From Bacillota bacterium (lineage in GTDB: Bacteria > Bacillota > Clostridia > Acetivibrionales > DTU013), in contig JAFABI010000065.1 of assembly GCA_023426125.1 (NCBI GenBank), forward strand, positions 1-64,000: a stretch of 64,000 nucleotides of DNA, in the 5' to 3' direction. Below the pieces are notes generated by a model. That model was not told where the DNA came from, searched no databases, and worked only from the letters and a program-made list of their open reading frames with translations. Every line of letters begins with the position of its first letter. Positions within the stretch are counted from its first letter, which is position 1. Position numbers and translations under genes: made by a program. Shown here in pieces: positions 41,463-50,303 of the stretch.

Positions 41463-42350
41463 TCATTCGCACAAATATTTTGAGAATTCACAATAAAGCT
41501 CTTTTAAAATCTCCCCGGGTATCTTTATCCCCATCCAGGTTTCATAAGCCAAAATGCCTTGATAGAAAAGCATTCCAAGTCCGTTGGCCGTTTTGCAGCC
41601 GAAGCTCTCCGCCTGTCGGAGAAGCTTGGTTTTCGCCGGATTGTAAATCACATCGTAAACGATCTGCCTGCTGTCAAGAATCAAATGATCGCCAAGGGGA
41701 CTCTCTTCCATTTTCGGATACAGTCCGATGGAGGTGGTATTGACGATAATATCGGAAGCCTTAAGGATACCGGCCAGAGCCGCCTTATCTTCAAATTCCC
41801 CTGCTTCACATGGCGTATCATACCTTGACCGGACCATTGAAGCAATATCCTCCGCTTTTTTAACGGTCCTGTTGAGGATGTGAAGGCTTTTGGCGCCTTT
41901 GGATGCGATCTTGGCAGCCAATGACCTGGTCGTTCCTCCCGCCCCCAGGATTAAAACCTTTTTTCCCTGGAAATCGTTTCCCGTTTCCTCCTCAAAGGCT
42001 CTTGCAAACCCATCGGCGTCGGTATTGCTGGCATAAAGCACTCCGGCCTTGTTCAGGACGGTATTGGCACTGCCCACAAGCCGGACCTCGTCGGTAATAT
42101 GGTCCACGTATTTGAGAATATCCTCCTTGAAGGGAATGGTCACATTAAAGCCGGAAAAATTGCCTGCCTTCAAGCCTTCAACCATTTCTCCCAGCCTGTC
42201 GCTTTCCACTTTCAAAGGTATGTAAACCGCATCGATTCCCAGGAGGACGCTTAGCGTATTATGGAGCTGCGGCGAAACCGAATGCTCCACCGGGTTTCCC
42301 AGCAGGCCAAGCAGCCTGGTCCTGCCGGTGATTGCTTCATTAAGCTTCAT
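41463..42350 (-). CDS. aroE: Shikimate dehydrogenase
   Basis: NADPH-dependent reduction of 3-dehydroshikimate. GNPVEHSVSPQLHN (substrate Ser pair), NVTIPFKEDILKYVD (catalytic Lys), SANTVLN, NTDADGFARAFEE, and the Rossmann GAGGTTRSLAAKIAS are all present. 295 residues. Confidence 0.96.
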   Translation of the reverse strand: MKLNEAITGRTRLLGLLGNPVEHSVSPQLHNTLSVLLGIDAVYIPLKVESDRLGEMVEGLKAGNFSGFNVTIPFKEDILKYVDHITDEVRLVGSANTVLNKAGVLYASNTDADGFARAFEEETGNDFQGKKVLILGAGGTTRSLAAKIASKGAKSLHILNRTVKKAEDIASMVRSRYDTPCEAGEFEDKAALAGILKASDIIVNTTSIGLYPKMEESPLGDHLILDSRQIVYDVIYNPAKTKLLRQAESFGCKTANGLGMLFYQGILAYETWMGIKIPGEILKELYCEFSKYLCE

Positions 42351-42409
42351 TGCTACCTCGTTTATTCATCTTTAATATATGTCTCTGTTAACAACGCAAA
42401 AAGATAATT

Positions 42410-42922
42410 CTACGTAAGGCATTTATTTTTGCGTTTATAATAGCTGCGAAGGACCAACTTCTCCGGCAGCCTTTTCATCATGACAAAGAAAGACTCTCTT
42501 TTATGAATGGGTGTAACAAGGATGGTAAACATGTTTACCCGGTTTCCTCCGTAGATATCCGTAAATATCTGGTCTCCAACCACAGCGATATTCTCGTTTT
42601 TGAAATCCATAAGCCTGCCGGCCTTCTCAAAGGCCTTTGTTCCCGGCTTTGACGCCCTGTGTATCGCATAGAGCTGCAGTCTTTCATTGAACTTTATCAC
42701 TCTTTTTTTCGAAGCATTTGAAACGATGCAAAGCTTGAAACCGGCCCCTTTGATTCTTTCAATCCATTTTACCGCATTTTCGTCGGCTTCCTTCATGTGC
42801 TCCGGCACAAGGGTATTGTCGATATCGAGAATAAGCCCCTTTATGTTGTTTTTATCCAGCTTTTCGATGCTAATGTCCTGTACCTTGTCCAGTATTACCT
42901 TCGGATAAAATTTTTCAAACAT
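42410..42922 (-). CDS. YqeG-family HAD phosphatase
   Basis: HAD IIIA phosphatase of about 170 residues: nucleophile motif LILDIDNTLVPE (Asp-x-Asp), motif II LCIVSNASKK (Ser/Asn), lysine region HRASKPGTKAFEKAG, and AVVGDQIFTDIYGGN (acidic motif). Substrate unknown; related yeast Gep4 acts on phosphatidylglycerophosphate. I begin at ATG 42922 (MFEKFYPK), 5 nt after GGAGG. Upstream of aroE in transcription order, as in other Bacillota. Confidence 0.93.
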   Translation of the reverse strand: MFEKFYPKVILDKVQDISIEKLDKNNIKGLILDIDNTLVPEHMKEADENAVKWIERIKGAGFKLCIVSNASKKRVIKFNERLQLYAIHRASKPGTKAFEKAGRLMDFKNENIAVVGDQIFTDIYGGNRVNMFTILVTPIHKRESFFVMMKRLPEKLVLRSYYKRKNKCLT

Positions 42923-43263
42923 TGAAACCTCCATTTATTACAAGTAAAAAATACCACGATCTTATTATGACGGTCATATGCTTTGCTTATTATAAATAAA
43001 TAATAGCAAATATGAGGATTTGTGACAACCTGTTCCTTTGGACATTTCTGTTCCCGATTGGGATAAATTTAAGAAAAGGCTGGATTTTTAATGAAAAAAG
43101 TAGCATAATAGAAAACAATAAATTTGTGCCGGCATCATTTAGGACTCGCCAAAATATAACATGCGATAATCTTTTTCAGGGAACTGCGCTTAGCGCCCCA
43201 TTCCCCAAAAAAGAATCGTAAGTAATATTTTAGCCGATCCTTACATTAAGGAGTGTGATATAA
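42923..43263. other. 341-bp divergent gap between yqeG-like and ilvE genes
   Basis: AT-rich divergent promoter region. I saw no T-box or leucine-leader peptide upstream of ilvE. An imperfect GC hairpin (GGGAACTGCGC / GCGCCCCATTCCCC) lies at about 43181-43208; no convincing hexamers could be assigned. Confidence 0.4.
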
Positions 43264-44334
43264 ATGTCCCAGCAGATTAAAATTGAGAAAGCGGCGGTTT
43301 TAAAGCAAAAGCCCGACCAGAACAACCTGGGTTTTGGACAGCATTTTACCGACCACATGTTTATCATGGACTATACCAAGGGAAAGGGCTGGCATGATGC
43401 CAGAATCGTGCCTTATGCGCCTCTGTCCATGGATCCCGCCTCTATGGTTTTCCATTACGGGCAGGCTATTTTTGAAGGTTTGAAGGCTTATAAGACAAAG
43501 GATGAAAGGATCCTCTTATTCAGGCCTCAGAAAAACATGGAAAGAATCAACAGCTCCAATGAAAGAATGTCCATTCCAACGATCGACGAGGCTTTTGCCC
43601 TTGAAGCCCTGAAAACCCTGGTGTCCATGGAGAAGGACTGGATTCCGACCGCTCCCGGCACTTCGCTTTATATCAGACCTTTTATTATTGCCACCGATCC
43701 TTTCCTTGGAGTGCGTTCCTCCTTCACCTACAAGTTTATCATTATTCTTTCGCCTGTAGGCGCCTACTATCCGACCGGAATAAATCCCGGCAAGTATTTG
43801 ATAGAGAACGAATATGTGCGTGCAGTCAAAGGCGGAACCGGCTTCACCAAATGCTCGGGCAACTATGCAGCCAGTCTCAAGGCGCAGGATCTGGCGCATG
43901 AAAAGGGCTATATGCAGGTCTTATGGCTGGACGGCATCGAAAGAAAATATATTGAGGAAGTCGGCGCCATGAATGTATTTTTCAAGATCGGCGGCGAAGT
44001 TATAACCCCTGCCCTTGAAGGCAGTATTCTTCCCGGTATCACCAGGGATTCGGTAATTCAGCTGCTTAAGCATTGGGGAGTAAAAATAACCGAAAGAAAG
44101 GTCTCCGTGCAGGAGCTTTACGACGCCCATGCAAACGGAACCTTTGAGGAAGCTTTCGGCACAGGCACGGCTGCAGTCATATCCCCCATCGGAGAATTCA
44201 ATTGGGACGGCAAAGTCATCAAGCTGGCCGACGGCAAGATCGGCGAGCTCTCCCTGAAGCTTTACGAGACACTGACCGGAATCCAGAACGGTATCGTGAA
44301 GGACGAACTGGGCTGGATGGTTGAAGTGAAGTAA
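43264..44334 (+). CDS. ilvE: Branched-chain amino acid aminotransferase (type II)
   Basis: PLP fold-type IV transaminase for Leu, Ile and Val, cytoplasmic. 356 residues of the eukaryote-like type II form: FHYGQAIFEGLKAYK, SLYIRPFIIATDPFLGV, the PLP lysine in GGTGFTKCSGNYAAS, VLWLDGIERKYIEEVGAMN, and GTGTAAVISPIGEF. AAGGAG precedes the ATG. Monocistronic; a repeat-derived hairpin (44396-44441) may end the transcript. Confidence 0.97.
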   Translation: MSQQIKIEKAAVLKQKPDQNNLGFGQHFTDHMFIMDYTKGKGWHDARIVPYAPLSMDPASMVFHYGQAIFEGLKAYKTKDERILLFRPQKNMERINSSNERMSIPTIDEAFALEALKTLVSMEKDWIPTAPGTSLYIRPFIIATDPFLGVRSSFTYKFIIILSPVGAYYPTGINPGKYLIENEYVRAVKGGTGFTKCSGNYAASLKAQDLAHEKGYMQVLWLDGIERKYIEEVGAMNVFFKIGGEVITPALEGSILPGITRDSVIQLLKHWGVKITERKVSVQELYDAHANGTFEEAFGTGTAAVISPIGEFNWDGKVIKLADGKIGELSLKLYETLTGIQNGIVKDELGWMVEVK

Positions 44335-44345
44335 GACACAAGGGC

Positions 44346-44370
44346 GACACAAAGGGACGGTTCCTTTGTG
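44346..44370. repeat. R3-type inverted repeat with ACACAAAGG arms
   Basis: ACACAAAGG / CCTTTGTGT, a perfect 9-bp inverted repeat around GACGGTT, 15 bp after ilvE. It shares the GGGACGGTTC core with the other R3 units but has different arms. Confidence 0.75.
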
Positions 44371-44395
44371 TTCTCTGGCATAAAACACAACACGC

Positions 44396-44441
44396 GGGGA
44401 CGGTTCTTCTGTGCTCTCAAGCATACAGTAGAACCGTCCCC
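44396..44441 (+). terminator. R3 hairpin, possible ilvE terminator
   Basis: GGGGACGGTTCT (44396-44407) and AGAACCGTCCCC (44430-44441) form a perfect 12-bp stem followed by TTGTATTTGATAATATTTTATT. It is a member of the dispersed R3 repeats that could have been recruited as terminator. Confidence 0.6.
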
Positions 44442-44523
44442 TTGTATTTGATAATATTTTATTCATAAATTTCATTTCGCATAATAAACTTCAATGAGAA
44501 CCTTAAGTACTTCGGGAGTTGTT

Positions 44524-45795
44524 ATGCCGGCATACATCATTACAGGTTTTTGTGCGGCCGCATTGCTGCTTTTTATCCTTATGAAGCCTGGCAGGGCGAT
44601 CTATTTGAAAAATCTCATCCTTCCGATATTGGGTGTGCTATTCATACTTGCCTTGATATTGTTTTCCGAAACATCGGTGAATGCGGCGTTGAAGGGGATA
44701 CGCCTCTGGCTTGACATCGTCTTCCCCTCGCTGTTCCCTTTTTTTGTCGCTTCCGAGGTTTTGAATTCCACAGGTTTTGTCCGGGCAACCGGCGTATTGC
44801 TTGAGCCAATTATGCGCCCACTTTTCAAAGTCCCCGGCTGCGGCTCCTTTGCCCTGGCGATGGGAGTCACAAGCGGTTATCCTGTCGGCGCCAGAATTAC
44901 CTGCAGCCTTCTGGAGAGCGGAGATATTTCCAGGCCGGAAGCCGAACGGCTGCTGGCCTTCACCAACAATTCAGGACCTCTGTTCATCGTAGGAGCCGTT
45001 GCCACCGGCATGTACGGAATTCCCTCCCTGGGATTGCTCCTGCTGTCCTGCCACATTATTGCCGCATTGACCGTGGGAATCCTGCTGGGTTTCTTCAATC
45101 CGCGGGCGGCGGAAGAGCATCCGGCAAAAAAAGAAAAGGCTTTCAGAAAATTCAGGAATGAGATGCTTGGCGCAAGGAAAAAAAACACGGCCAATATCGG
45201 TATTGTTCTGGGAGATTCGGTAAAAAACTCGGTTTCGCTGATTATTGCCATTGGAGCGTTTATCATCTTCTTTTCGGTTGTGATTCATCTTTTACTGGAA
45301 ACAAATCTGATCGGTTTTTTTGCGGATTCCATTGCCCTGCTCCTGTCCCCCGCAGGGATTAGCTCCGAAATGATCGCCGCTGTTTTAAGCGGTTTTTTTG
45401 AAATAACCACGGGTACCAGCATGGCAAGTAAAGTGATGGGTATTCCAATGGAGGTAAAGCTGTCGTTCACAAGTCTGATCATCGGCTGGGCAGGTCTTTC
45501 GGTCCACTCCCAGGTATACAGCATTACGGGGAAAACCGGAATAAGCATGAAACCCTATTTCCTTGGGAAATTCTTGCAGGGAGTCATCGCCGCCGTCCTT
45601 ACATGGGTGGCATTGCAGCTGCCACTGTTCAAAGTGTTTGCAAATTCCCCGGTATTAAGCTCCCAGGGAGCGCCGGCTGCCGCAGGCTGGCAAATCGTCC
45701 TTTCAACCTCGCTTGTTTATCTTGTCTTTGTGCTTTTGATTTACGGTATTTTCTGCCTCGGAGCACTCATCGCCAGAGCGGCCGGAAAGAAATAG
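44524..45795 (+). CDS. ylbJ: Sporulation integral membrane protein YlbJ
   Basis: Polytopic membrane protein (about 423 residues) with nucleoside-recognition/GATE-type domains, needed for spore cortex formation in B. subtilis and expressed in the mother cell. Landmarks: GIRLWLDIVFPSLFPFFVASEVL, GVTSGYPVGARITCSLLE, FTNNSGPLFIVGAV, and GFFEITTGTSMASKV. I start at ATG 44524 with GGGAG 5 nt upstream. Located beside coaD on the opposite strand, the usual ylbJ-coaD neighbourhood. Confidence 0.95.
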   Translation: MPAYIITGFCAAALLLFILMKPGRAIYLKNLILPILGVLFILALILFSETSVNAALKGIRLWLDIVFPSLFPFFVASEVLNSTGFVRATGVLLEPIMRPLFKVPGCGSFALAMGVTSGYPVGARITCSLLESGDISRPEAERLLAFTNNSGPLFIVGAVATGMYGIPSLGLLLLSCHIIAALTVGILLGFFNPRAAEEHPAKKEKAFRKFRNEMLGARKKNTANIGIVLGDSVKNSVSLIIAIGAFIIFFSVVIHLLLETNLIGFFADSIALLLSPAGISSEMIAAVLSGFFEITTGTSMASKVMGIPMEVKLSFTSLIIGWAGLSVHSQVYSITGKTGISMKPYFLGKFLQGVIAAVLTWVALQLPLFKVFANSPVLSSQGAPAAAGWQIVLSTSLVYLVFVLLIYGIFCLGALIARAAGKK

Positions 45796-45797
45796 CC

Positions 45798-46235
45798 CTA
45801 TTTTATCTCTTCCCGGTTCATTTTAATAACGTCAATGGTATCTTTCAATATCTCCTCCACCTTATTCAGTACGCTGTCGGCATAGTCTCTGGTTCCAAGC
45901 CGGATTTCCCTGGCGTTTTTCTGGGCGTTGGAAATAATCTCATTGGCCTGCTCATAGGCTTTTTTGGTGATTTCATGCTCATCCACAAGCGCCGCAATTT
46001 TGCCCTCGGCATCCTTGATGGTAGTGCTCGCTTCCTTCTGGGCTTCCAGCAGTATCCGCTGCCGTTCCTCCTTGACCCATTTTGCCTGTTTTATATCGTC
46101 CGGCAGCTTCAGCCTCATTTCTTTTACAATTTCAAGAATTTCATCCCTATCCACAAGGCATTTACCGGAAAAAGGCACGTTCATGCTTTTTTCCACCAGA
46201 TCCTCCAGAGTCTCCAGAATAGAAAGTATTTCCAT
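45798..46235 (-). CDS. Coiled-coil protein following coaD (V/F-ATPase stalk-like)
   Basis: About 145 residues, almost wholly helical: ILETLEDLVEKSMNVPFSGK, LVDRDEILEIVKEMRLKLPDD, then a heptad-rich coil (about 55-140). Often annotated simply as ATPase because the coil resembles ATP-synthase stalk subunits; no nucleotide site is visible. DivIVA-like scaffolding is another possibility. ATG 46235 overlaps the last base of coaD's TAA. Function unknown. Confidence 0.8.
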   Translation of the reverse strand: MEILSILETLEDLVEKSMNVPFSGKCLVDRDEILEIVKEMRLKLPDDIKQAKWVKEERQRILLEAQKEASTTIKDAEGKIAALVDEHEITKKAYEQANEIISNAQKNAREIRLGTRDYADSVLNKVEEILKDTIDVIKMNREEIK

Positions 46236-46717
46236 TATATAACCCCCCTGAGCTTCAGATAGATTCTTTCCTTTATGCAATCCGGAACCAATCCGTCGAT
46301 GTTTCCTCCGTTGCGCGCTATTTCCTTCACCGCGCTGGAGCTTAAATAGGAGTAGTTTACGCTGGTCATCATAAAAAGCGTTTCGATGTCCGGCTCGAGG
46401 CTTTTATTCAACAGCGCCATTTGAAACTCATATTCAAAATCCGACATTGCTCTCAAGCCTTTAATAACAGTTTGCGCATTTACTTTTTTGAGAAAATCCA
46501 CCAGCAGCCCCGAAAAGCTGGCAACCTCAATTCGTGGCAAATCTCCTACGGCCTGGCTTATCAATTCCATTCGCTCATTTGTCGTAAAAGCAGGCTTTTT
46601 AGTTTCATTGCTGCCCACTGCGACGATAAGCTTGCCGCATATGCGCGAGGCCCTGTTAATAATATCCAGATGTCCATTGGTTATCGGGTCAAAGCTTCCC
46701 GGGTAAACGCATACCAT
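46235..46717 (-). CDS. coaD: Phosphopantetheine adenylyltransferase
   Basis: Penultimate step of coenzyme A synthesis: ATP + 4'-phosphopantetheine to dephospho-CoA. YPGSFDPITNGHLDIINRAS contains the TxGH nucleotidyltransferase motif; GLRAMSDFEYEFQMALLN and YSYLSSSAVKEIARNGG complete the family pattern. 160 residues. Between rsmD and the coiled-coil gene. Confidence 0.97.
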   Translation of the reverse strand: MVCVYPGSFDPITNGHLDIINRASRICGKLIVAVGSNETKKPAFTTNERMELISQAVGDLPRIEVASFSGLLVDFLKKVNAQTVIKGLRAMSDFEYEFQMALLNKSLEPDIETLFMMTSVNYSYLSSSAVKEIARNGGNIDGLVPDCIKERIYLKLRGVI

Positions 46718-46802
46718 AATTTATCCTCGTTTCAACGTGTATATAACAGCCGCATGGCATAGCCCTGTCTCCGGTCCGGAGAATCGGCCGTCCCCGGTAT
46801 TT

Positions 46803-47348
46803 TTAAAAGGGAACAAAAAAACTTATGGCAGTCTCCCCATACTTTTGCCTTCTGCTGAGTTTCAGCCTCCCGGAGCACTCCGGCAGCCGGTCGTCCCTAT
46901 GATGTTCTGCCACAAGAATACCATTATCCCTAATTATATCATTTCTAGTCAAATTTTTTAATGTTTCCTGAATAAAATTTTTATTGTAGGGAGGATCCAG
47001 CAAAACAATATCAAATTTTCTCCCCTGGGAAGCCAGCTTTGCAAGAGTTTCCTCAAATCCCATCAGGAATACCTCCGATTTTTCAACATATTTTGTAAAC
47101 TGAAGATTTTCCTTGATGATGCCGCAGCTTTCCCTGCTCCTGTCGGAAAAAACGGCAAAGTCCGCACCCCTGCTCAGTGCTTCTATCCCCAGGCTGCCGC
47201 TGCCTGCAAAAAGGTCAAGTACATGGCTCCCGGGGATGTTTGCGGCGATAATGTTGAATAACGACTCCTTCACCCTGTCTGTTGTCGGCCTTGTCGCCAT
47301 TCCCTTCAATGTTTTCAGTTTATGCCCCCGGGCTTCACCCGAAATCAC
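46803..47348 (-). CDS. rsmD: 16S rRNA m2G966 methyltransferase RsmD
   Basis: Methylates G966 of 16S rRNA. VISGEARGHKLKT at the N-terminus, SAM-binding VLDLFAGSGSLGIEALSRGA and catalytic LLDPPYNKN are intact; 181 residues from GTG 47348. The GTG is 16 nt from the nearest GGAGG (47369-47365), but an in-frame ATT at 47357-47355 lies 7 nt from it and would give MLRVISG, the usual RsmD N-terminus, so an AUU start is possible. Confidence 0.95.
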   Translation of the reverse strand: MISGEARGHKLKTLKGMATRPTTDRVKESLFNIIAANIPGSHVLDLFAGSGSLGIEALSRGADFAVFSDRSRESCGIIKENLQFTKYVEKSEVFLMGFEETLAKLASQGRKFDIVLLDPPYNKNFIQETLKNLTRNDIIRDNGILVAEHHRDDRLPECSGRLKLSRRQKYGETAISFFVPF

Positions 47349-47373
47349 CCTTAAAATTCCAATTCCTCCTGTC

Positions 47374-49455
47374 TCAAATCAAACTCAATTCCTGAAGCCG
47401 TTCCTCGAAATTCTCCCTGATTTTATCCCTGATCCTGCAGTTTTCAGGCAATTCAAGCCGGCTGTCCTCCTCCAGTATTTCTCTTGCCGCCTGCTGCGCC
47501 TTCTTTAGTATTTCCATATCCCGATAAAGATTCGCAATCTTCAGGTCGGGTATTCCATGCTGCCTTGTTCCGAAAAACTCACCGGGTCCCCGCAGCTCCA
47601 GATCCTTTTCGGAAATCAGGAATCCGTCTCCTGTCTTTTCCATTACCTTCATTCTTTTTGCCGAAAGCTCCGATTTACTCTCATTGTACAGGATGCAATA
47701 AGACTGGAACTGTCCTCTGCCCACTCTCCCCCTGAGCTGATGCAGCTGCGCCAGGCCGAACCTTTCGGCATTTTCAACAACCATGACGGCTGCATTGGGG
47801 ATATTGACTCCTACTTCCACAACCGTGGTGGAAACAAGGATATGAATATCGCCCTTGATAAACCTGTTCATAATTTCATCCTTTTCGGAAGCCTTCAGCC
47901 TGCCGTGGACAAGTCCCACCGTAAGTTCCGGGAAGTCCTGCCGCGCAATGCGCTGGGCAAATTCCGACGCCGCTTTTGCCTCGATGGCCTCCGACTCTTC
48001 CACCAGAGGACATATGATGAACACCTGGCGGCCTTCCGCCGTTTTTTTCCTTATAAAGCTGTTAATTCTTTCCCTTTTGCCGTTATCGACGGAATAGGTC
48101 TCCACATGCTTTCTTCCCGGAGGGAGCTCATCAAGGATGGAAATATCGAGGTCGCCGTAGAGAATGAGGGCAAGCGTTCTGGGAATCGGAGTCGCAGTCA
48201 TTACAAGGATATGGGGATTCTCCCCTTTCTGTGAAATCACAGCCCTTTGCCGTACGCCAAACCTGTGCTGCTCATCTGTGACCACCAGCCCCAGCCTGGC
48301 AAAAACTACATTCTCCTCCAATAAGGCGTGGGTTCCGATCACGATGTCGGTTTTCCCCTGCTTGAGAGATTCTAAAAGTTCATTTTTAAGCTTTTTGGGT
48401 TGACTGCCCGTAAATAGGGCAACCGTAATGCCCTGACCTTCCAGAAGCTTTGCAAGGGATTGATAATGCTGCTGGGCCAGTATTCCTGTGGGAACCATAA
48501 GCGCCCCCTGGAAGCCGCTTTTGACTGCTTTCAGCAAGGCCAGCAAAGCTATGATGGTCTTGCCGGAGCCCACGTCCCCCTGAATCAGCCTGTTCATTAC
48601 CTTCCCGCTTTCAAGATCCTCTTCGATCTCAGCGTATACCCTTTGTTGGGCGCCTGTCAGTTGAAAAGGCAGGCTGGCGGCGAACTGCTTAACAAAATCA
48701 GCGGCTCCGAAGCTGTTGCCTTTTGCCGCCAGCTGCATTGAATTCTTTAATGAAAACAACCCCATTTGCAGCAGAAAAAGCTCTTCAAATACCAGCCTGT
48801 ACCTTGCATTTCCGAAATCCTCGTCACTTCCGGGAAAATGTATGTTTGTCAGCGAATAGTTGATTTCGCTCAACCGGTATTTTTCTCTTATTTTTGCAGG
48901 AACCGCATCCTCCATTCGGTCCTGCACCAGCTCCAGGGCACTTCTTATAGCGGATCTTATCATGTTTTGCGTAAGATTCCCGGTAGCCGGGTAGATGGGA
49001 ATGATCCTGCAGGTATTTTTTAGTTCGTGGTCATCCAGCTTTTCATAAACAGGGTTTTGAACCTCGAAGGTCCTTTTCCGGGTTATTTTGCCGAAAAAGA
49101 CGTAAGTCTCACCGATGTTGAACACTTTTTTTAAGTACCCCTGGTTAAACCACACGGCATGGATCAAGCCCGTATCGTCCCGAATGCTTACCCTGCTGAT
49201 AAGCAATCCTTTGCGCGGCCTTGATTCACTGACATTGGACACGATCATTCCCTTAAAGGAGCATTGGATCCCGTCTTCCAGTTGCATGATCTTAAGCAGG
49301 GCGCTTCTGTCTTCATATTCTCTTGGGAAGTGCGTAATCAAATCATTGACGGTAAAAATCCCCAGTCTCTGAAAAAGCGATGCCCTGGCCTCGCCAATGC
49401 CCTTTATGTACTTGATTGATTTTTTTAACGTATCCTTTATCTCCGGGCTGTTCAA
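47374..49455 (-). CDS. recG: ATP-dependent DNA helicase RecG
   Basis: Superfamily 2 helicase that regresses stalled forks and processes branched DNA. N-terminal wedge/OB domain (1-250), Walker A LIQGDVGSGKTIIALLALLK, DEQHRFGVRQR box, VLVMTATPIPRTLA, and the C-terminal QLRGRVGRGQFQSYCILY and GPGEFFGTRQHGIPDL. 693 residues; TTG start at 49455. Upstream of rsmD-coaD. Confidence 0.97.
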   Translation of the reverse strand: MNSPEIKDTLKKSIKYIKGIGEARASLFQRLGIFTVNDLITHFPREYEDRSALLKIMQLEDGIQCSFKGMIVSNVSESRPRKGLLISRVSIRDDTGLIHAVWFNQGYLKKVFNIGETYVFFGKITRKRTFEVQNPVYEKLDDHELKNTCRIIPIYPATGNLTQNMIRSAIRSALELVQDRMEDAVPAKIREKYRLSEINYSLTNIHFPGSDEDFGNARYRLVFEELFLLQMGLFSLKNSMQLAAKGNSFGAADFVKQFAASLPFQLTGAQQRVYAEIEEDLESGKVMNRLIQGDVGSGKTIIALLALLKAVKSGFQGALMVPTGILAQQHYQSLAKLLEGQGITVALFTGSQPKKLKNELLESLKQGKTDIVIGTHALLEENVVFARLGLVVTDEQHRFGVRQRAVISQKGENPHILVMTATPIPRTLALILYGDLDISILDELPPGRKHVETYSVDNGKRERINSFIRKKTAEGRQVFIICPLVEESEAIEAKAASEFAQRIARQDFPELTVGLVHGRLKASEKDEIMNRFIKGDIHILVSTTVVEVGVNIPNAAVMVVENAERFGLAQLHQLRGRVGRGQFQSYCILYNESKSELSAKRMKVMEKTGDGFLISEKDLELRGPGEFFGTRQHGIPDLKIANLYRDMEILKKAQQAAREILEEDSRLELPENCRIRDKIRENFEERLQELSLI

Positions 49456-49599
49456 GTTTTTTCCACCGTAGCTTTCATTTACATTTCATTTACCCATATT
49501 TTATTATATCCCTCCCTCATTTACCAGAAAAATTTTGTATGTCTTCAAATCGTAATTTATCATTGCTGTGAAACAATCGCAATTGTGTATAAAAAATCC

Positions 49600-49629
49600 T
49601 TGCAGGATTTAAGCTCTTTGTGTTATACT
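49600..49629 (+). promoter_or_regulatory. Promoter of rpmB
   Basis: TTGCAG (49600-49605), 18-bp spacer, TATACT (49624-49629), about 60 bp before the rpmB start. Confidence 0.7.
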
Positions 49630-49695
49630 ATCGAAGGAGTAAATCCTATGTAGGTCAGTGAAATATTTCTCCGTTTCGAAGGAGGTGTGATATAA

Positions 49696-49884
49696 ATGGC
49701 TAAATGCGATATTTGCAGCAAAGATACGGTTTATGGCAATAATGTGAGCCACTCGGTCAGAAGGACCAGCAGATCCTGGAAACCAAATGTTAAAAAGGTT
49801 AAAGTCGTAATGAACGGTACGTCGGCTTCCATGAACGTTTGTTCAAGATGCCTGCGTTCAAACAAGGTTACAAGATCTGTCTGA
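49696..49884 (+). CDS. rpmB: 50S ribosomal protein L28
   Basis: 62-residue ribosomal protein of the large subunit. Zinc-binding C+ form: CDIC at 4-7 and CSRC at 49-52. GNNVSHSVRRTSRSWKPN is the family signature. AAGGAGGTG precedes the ATG. Alone on the plus strand, with a strong terminator. Confidence 0.97.
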   Translation: MAKCDICSKDTVYGNNVSHSVRRTSRSWKPNVKKVKVVMNGTSASMNVCSRCLRSNKVTRSV

Positions 49885-49919
49885 TTCAGGAACACTGAAA
49901 AAAATAAAAAAACAAATGG

Positions 49920-49956
49920 GCAACATAAAAAAAGCGTAACCGCTTTTTTATGTTGC
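49920..49956. terminator. Bidirectional terminator between rpmB and spoVM
   Basis: GCAACATAAAAAAAGCG / CGCTTTTTTATGTTGC, a long stem with a TAAC loop, between the convergent rpmB and spoVM; T-rich sequence follows on both strands. Confidence 0.9.
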
Positions 49957-50019
49957 TCAAAACTTTTTAATGTATATTACGATATCCTAGATGCTATCGT
50001 ATAAACCTCCAAAGTAAGA

Positions 50020-50091
50020 TCAGTTCATACCAAGTACTTTTTTAATCAGTCCTCCGAGAAATTTCGGCATTTTCATAACTACAATCCTCAT
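50020..50091 (-). CDS. spoVM: Stage V sporulation protein SpoVM (23 residues)
   Basis: A 24-codon frame: MRIVVMKMPKFL then GGLIKKVLGMN. PKFLGG matches B. subtilis SpoVM exactly, and the amphipathic, basic character is kept. SpoVM recognises the convex forespore membrane and recruits SpoIVA for coat assembly. GGGGGG lies 8 nt before the ATG at 50091; an internal ATG at 50076 is less likely. Gene location beside rpmB is the same as in B. subtilis (spoVM-rpmB), although here the genes converge. Confidence 0.9.
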   Translation of the reverse strand: MRIVVMKMPKFLGGLIKKVLGMN

Positions 50092-50303
50092 TCAAATTAC
50101 CCCCCACGCAAAAGGTTTGACACTATCATTATATTCCTGCTCCTGTCTTTGGTGACTGATGCGATATTATTGTCTTAAAAAAGTTTGTTTTTCCGCAGGA
50201 ACAATCCGGAAGCCATCGTTACAGTACCGGTGCTATTCTGTTTCCATGCTGAATAGGATAATAGCGTACAGGATTTTTATTTACGGGTTGAAAGGCTTAA
50301 TGC

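Noticed and set aside
42923..43263. T-box or leucine leader upstream of ilvE
   Set aside because: No GGTGGNACCGCG sequence and no leader frame rich in Leu/Ile/Val codons.
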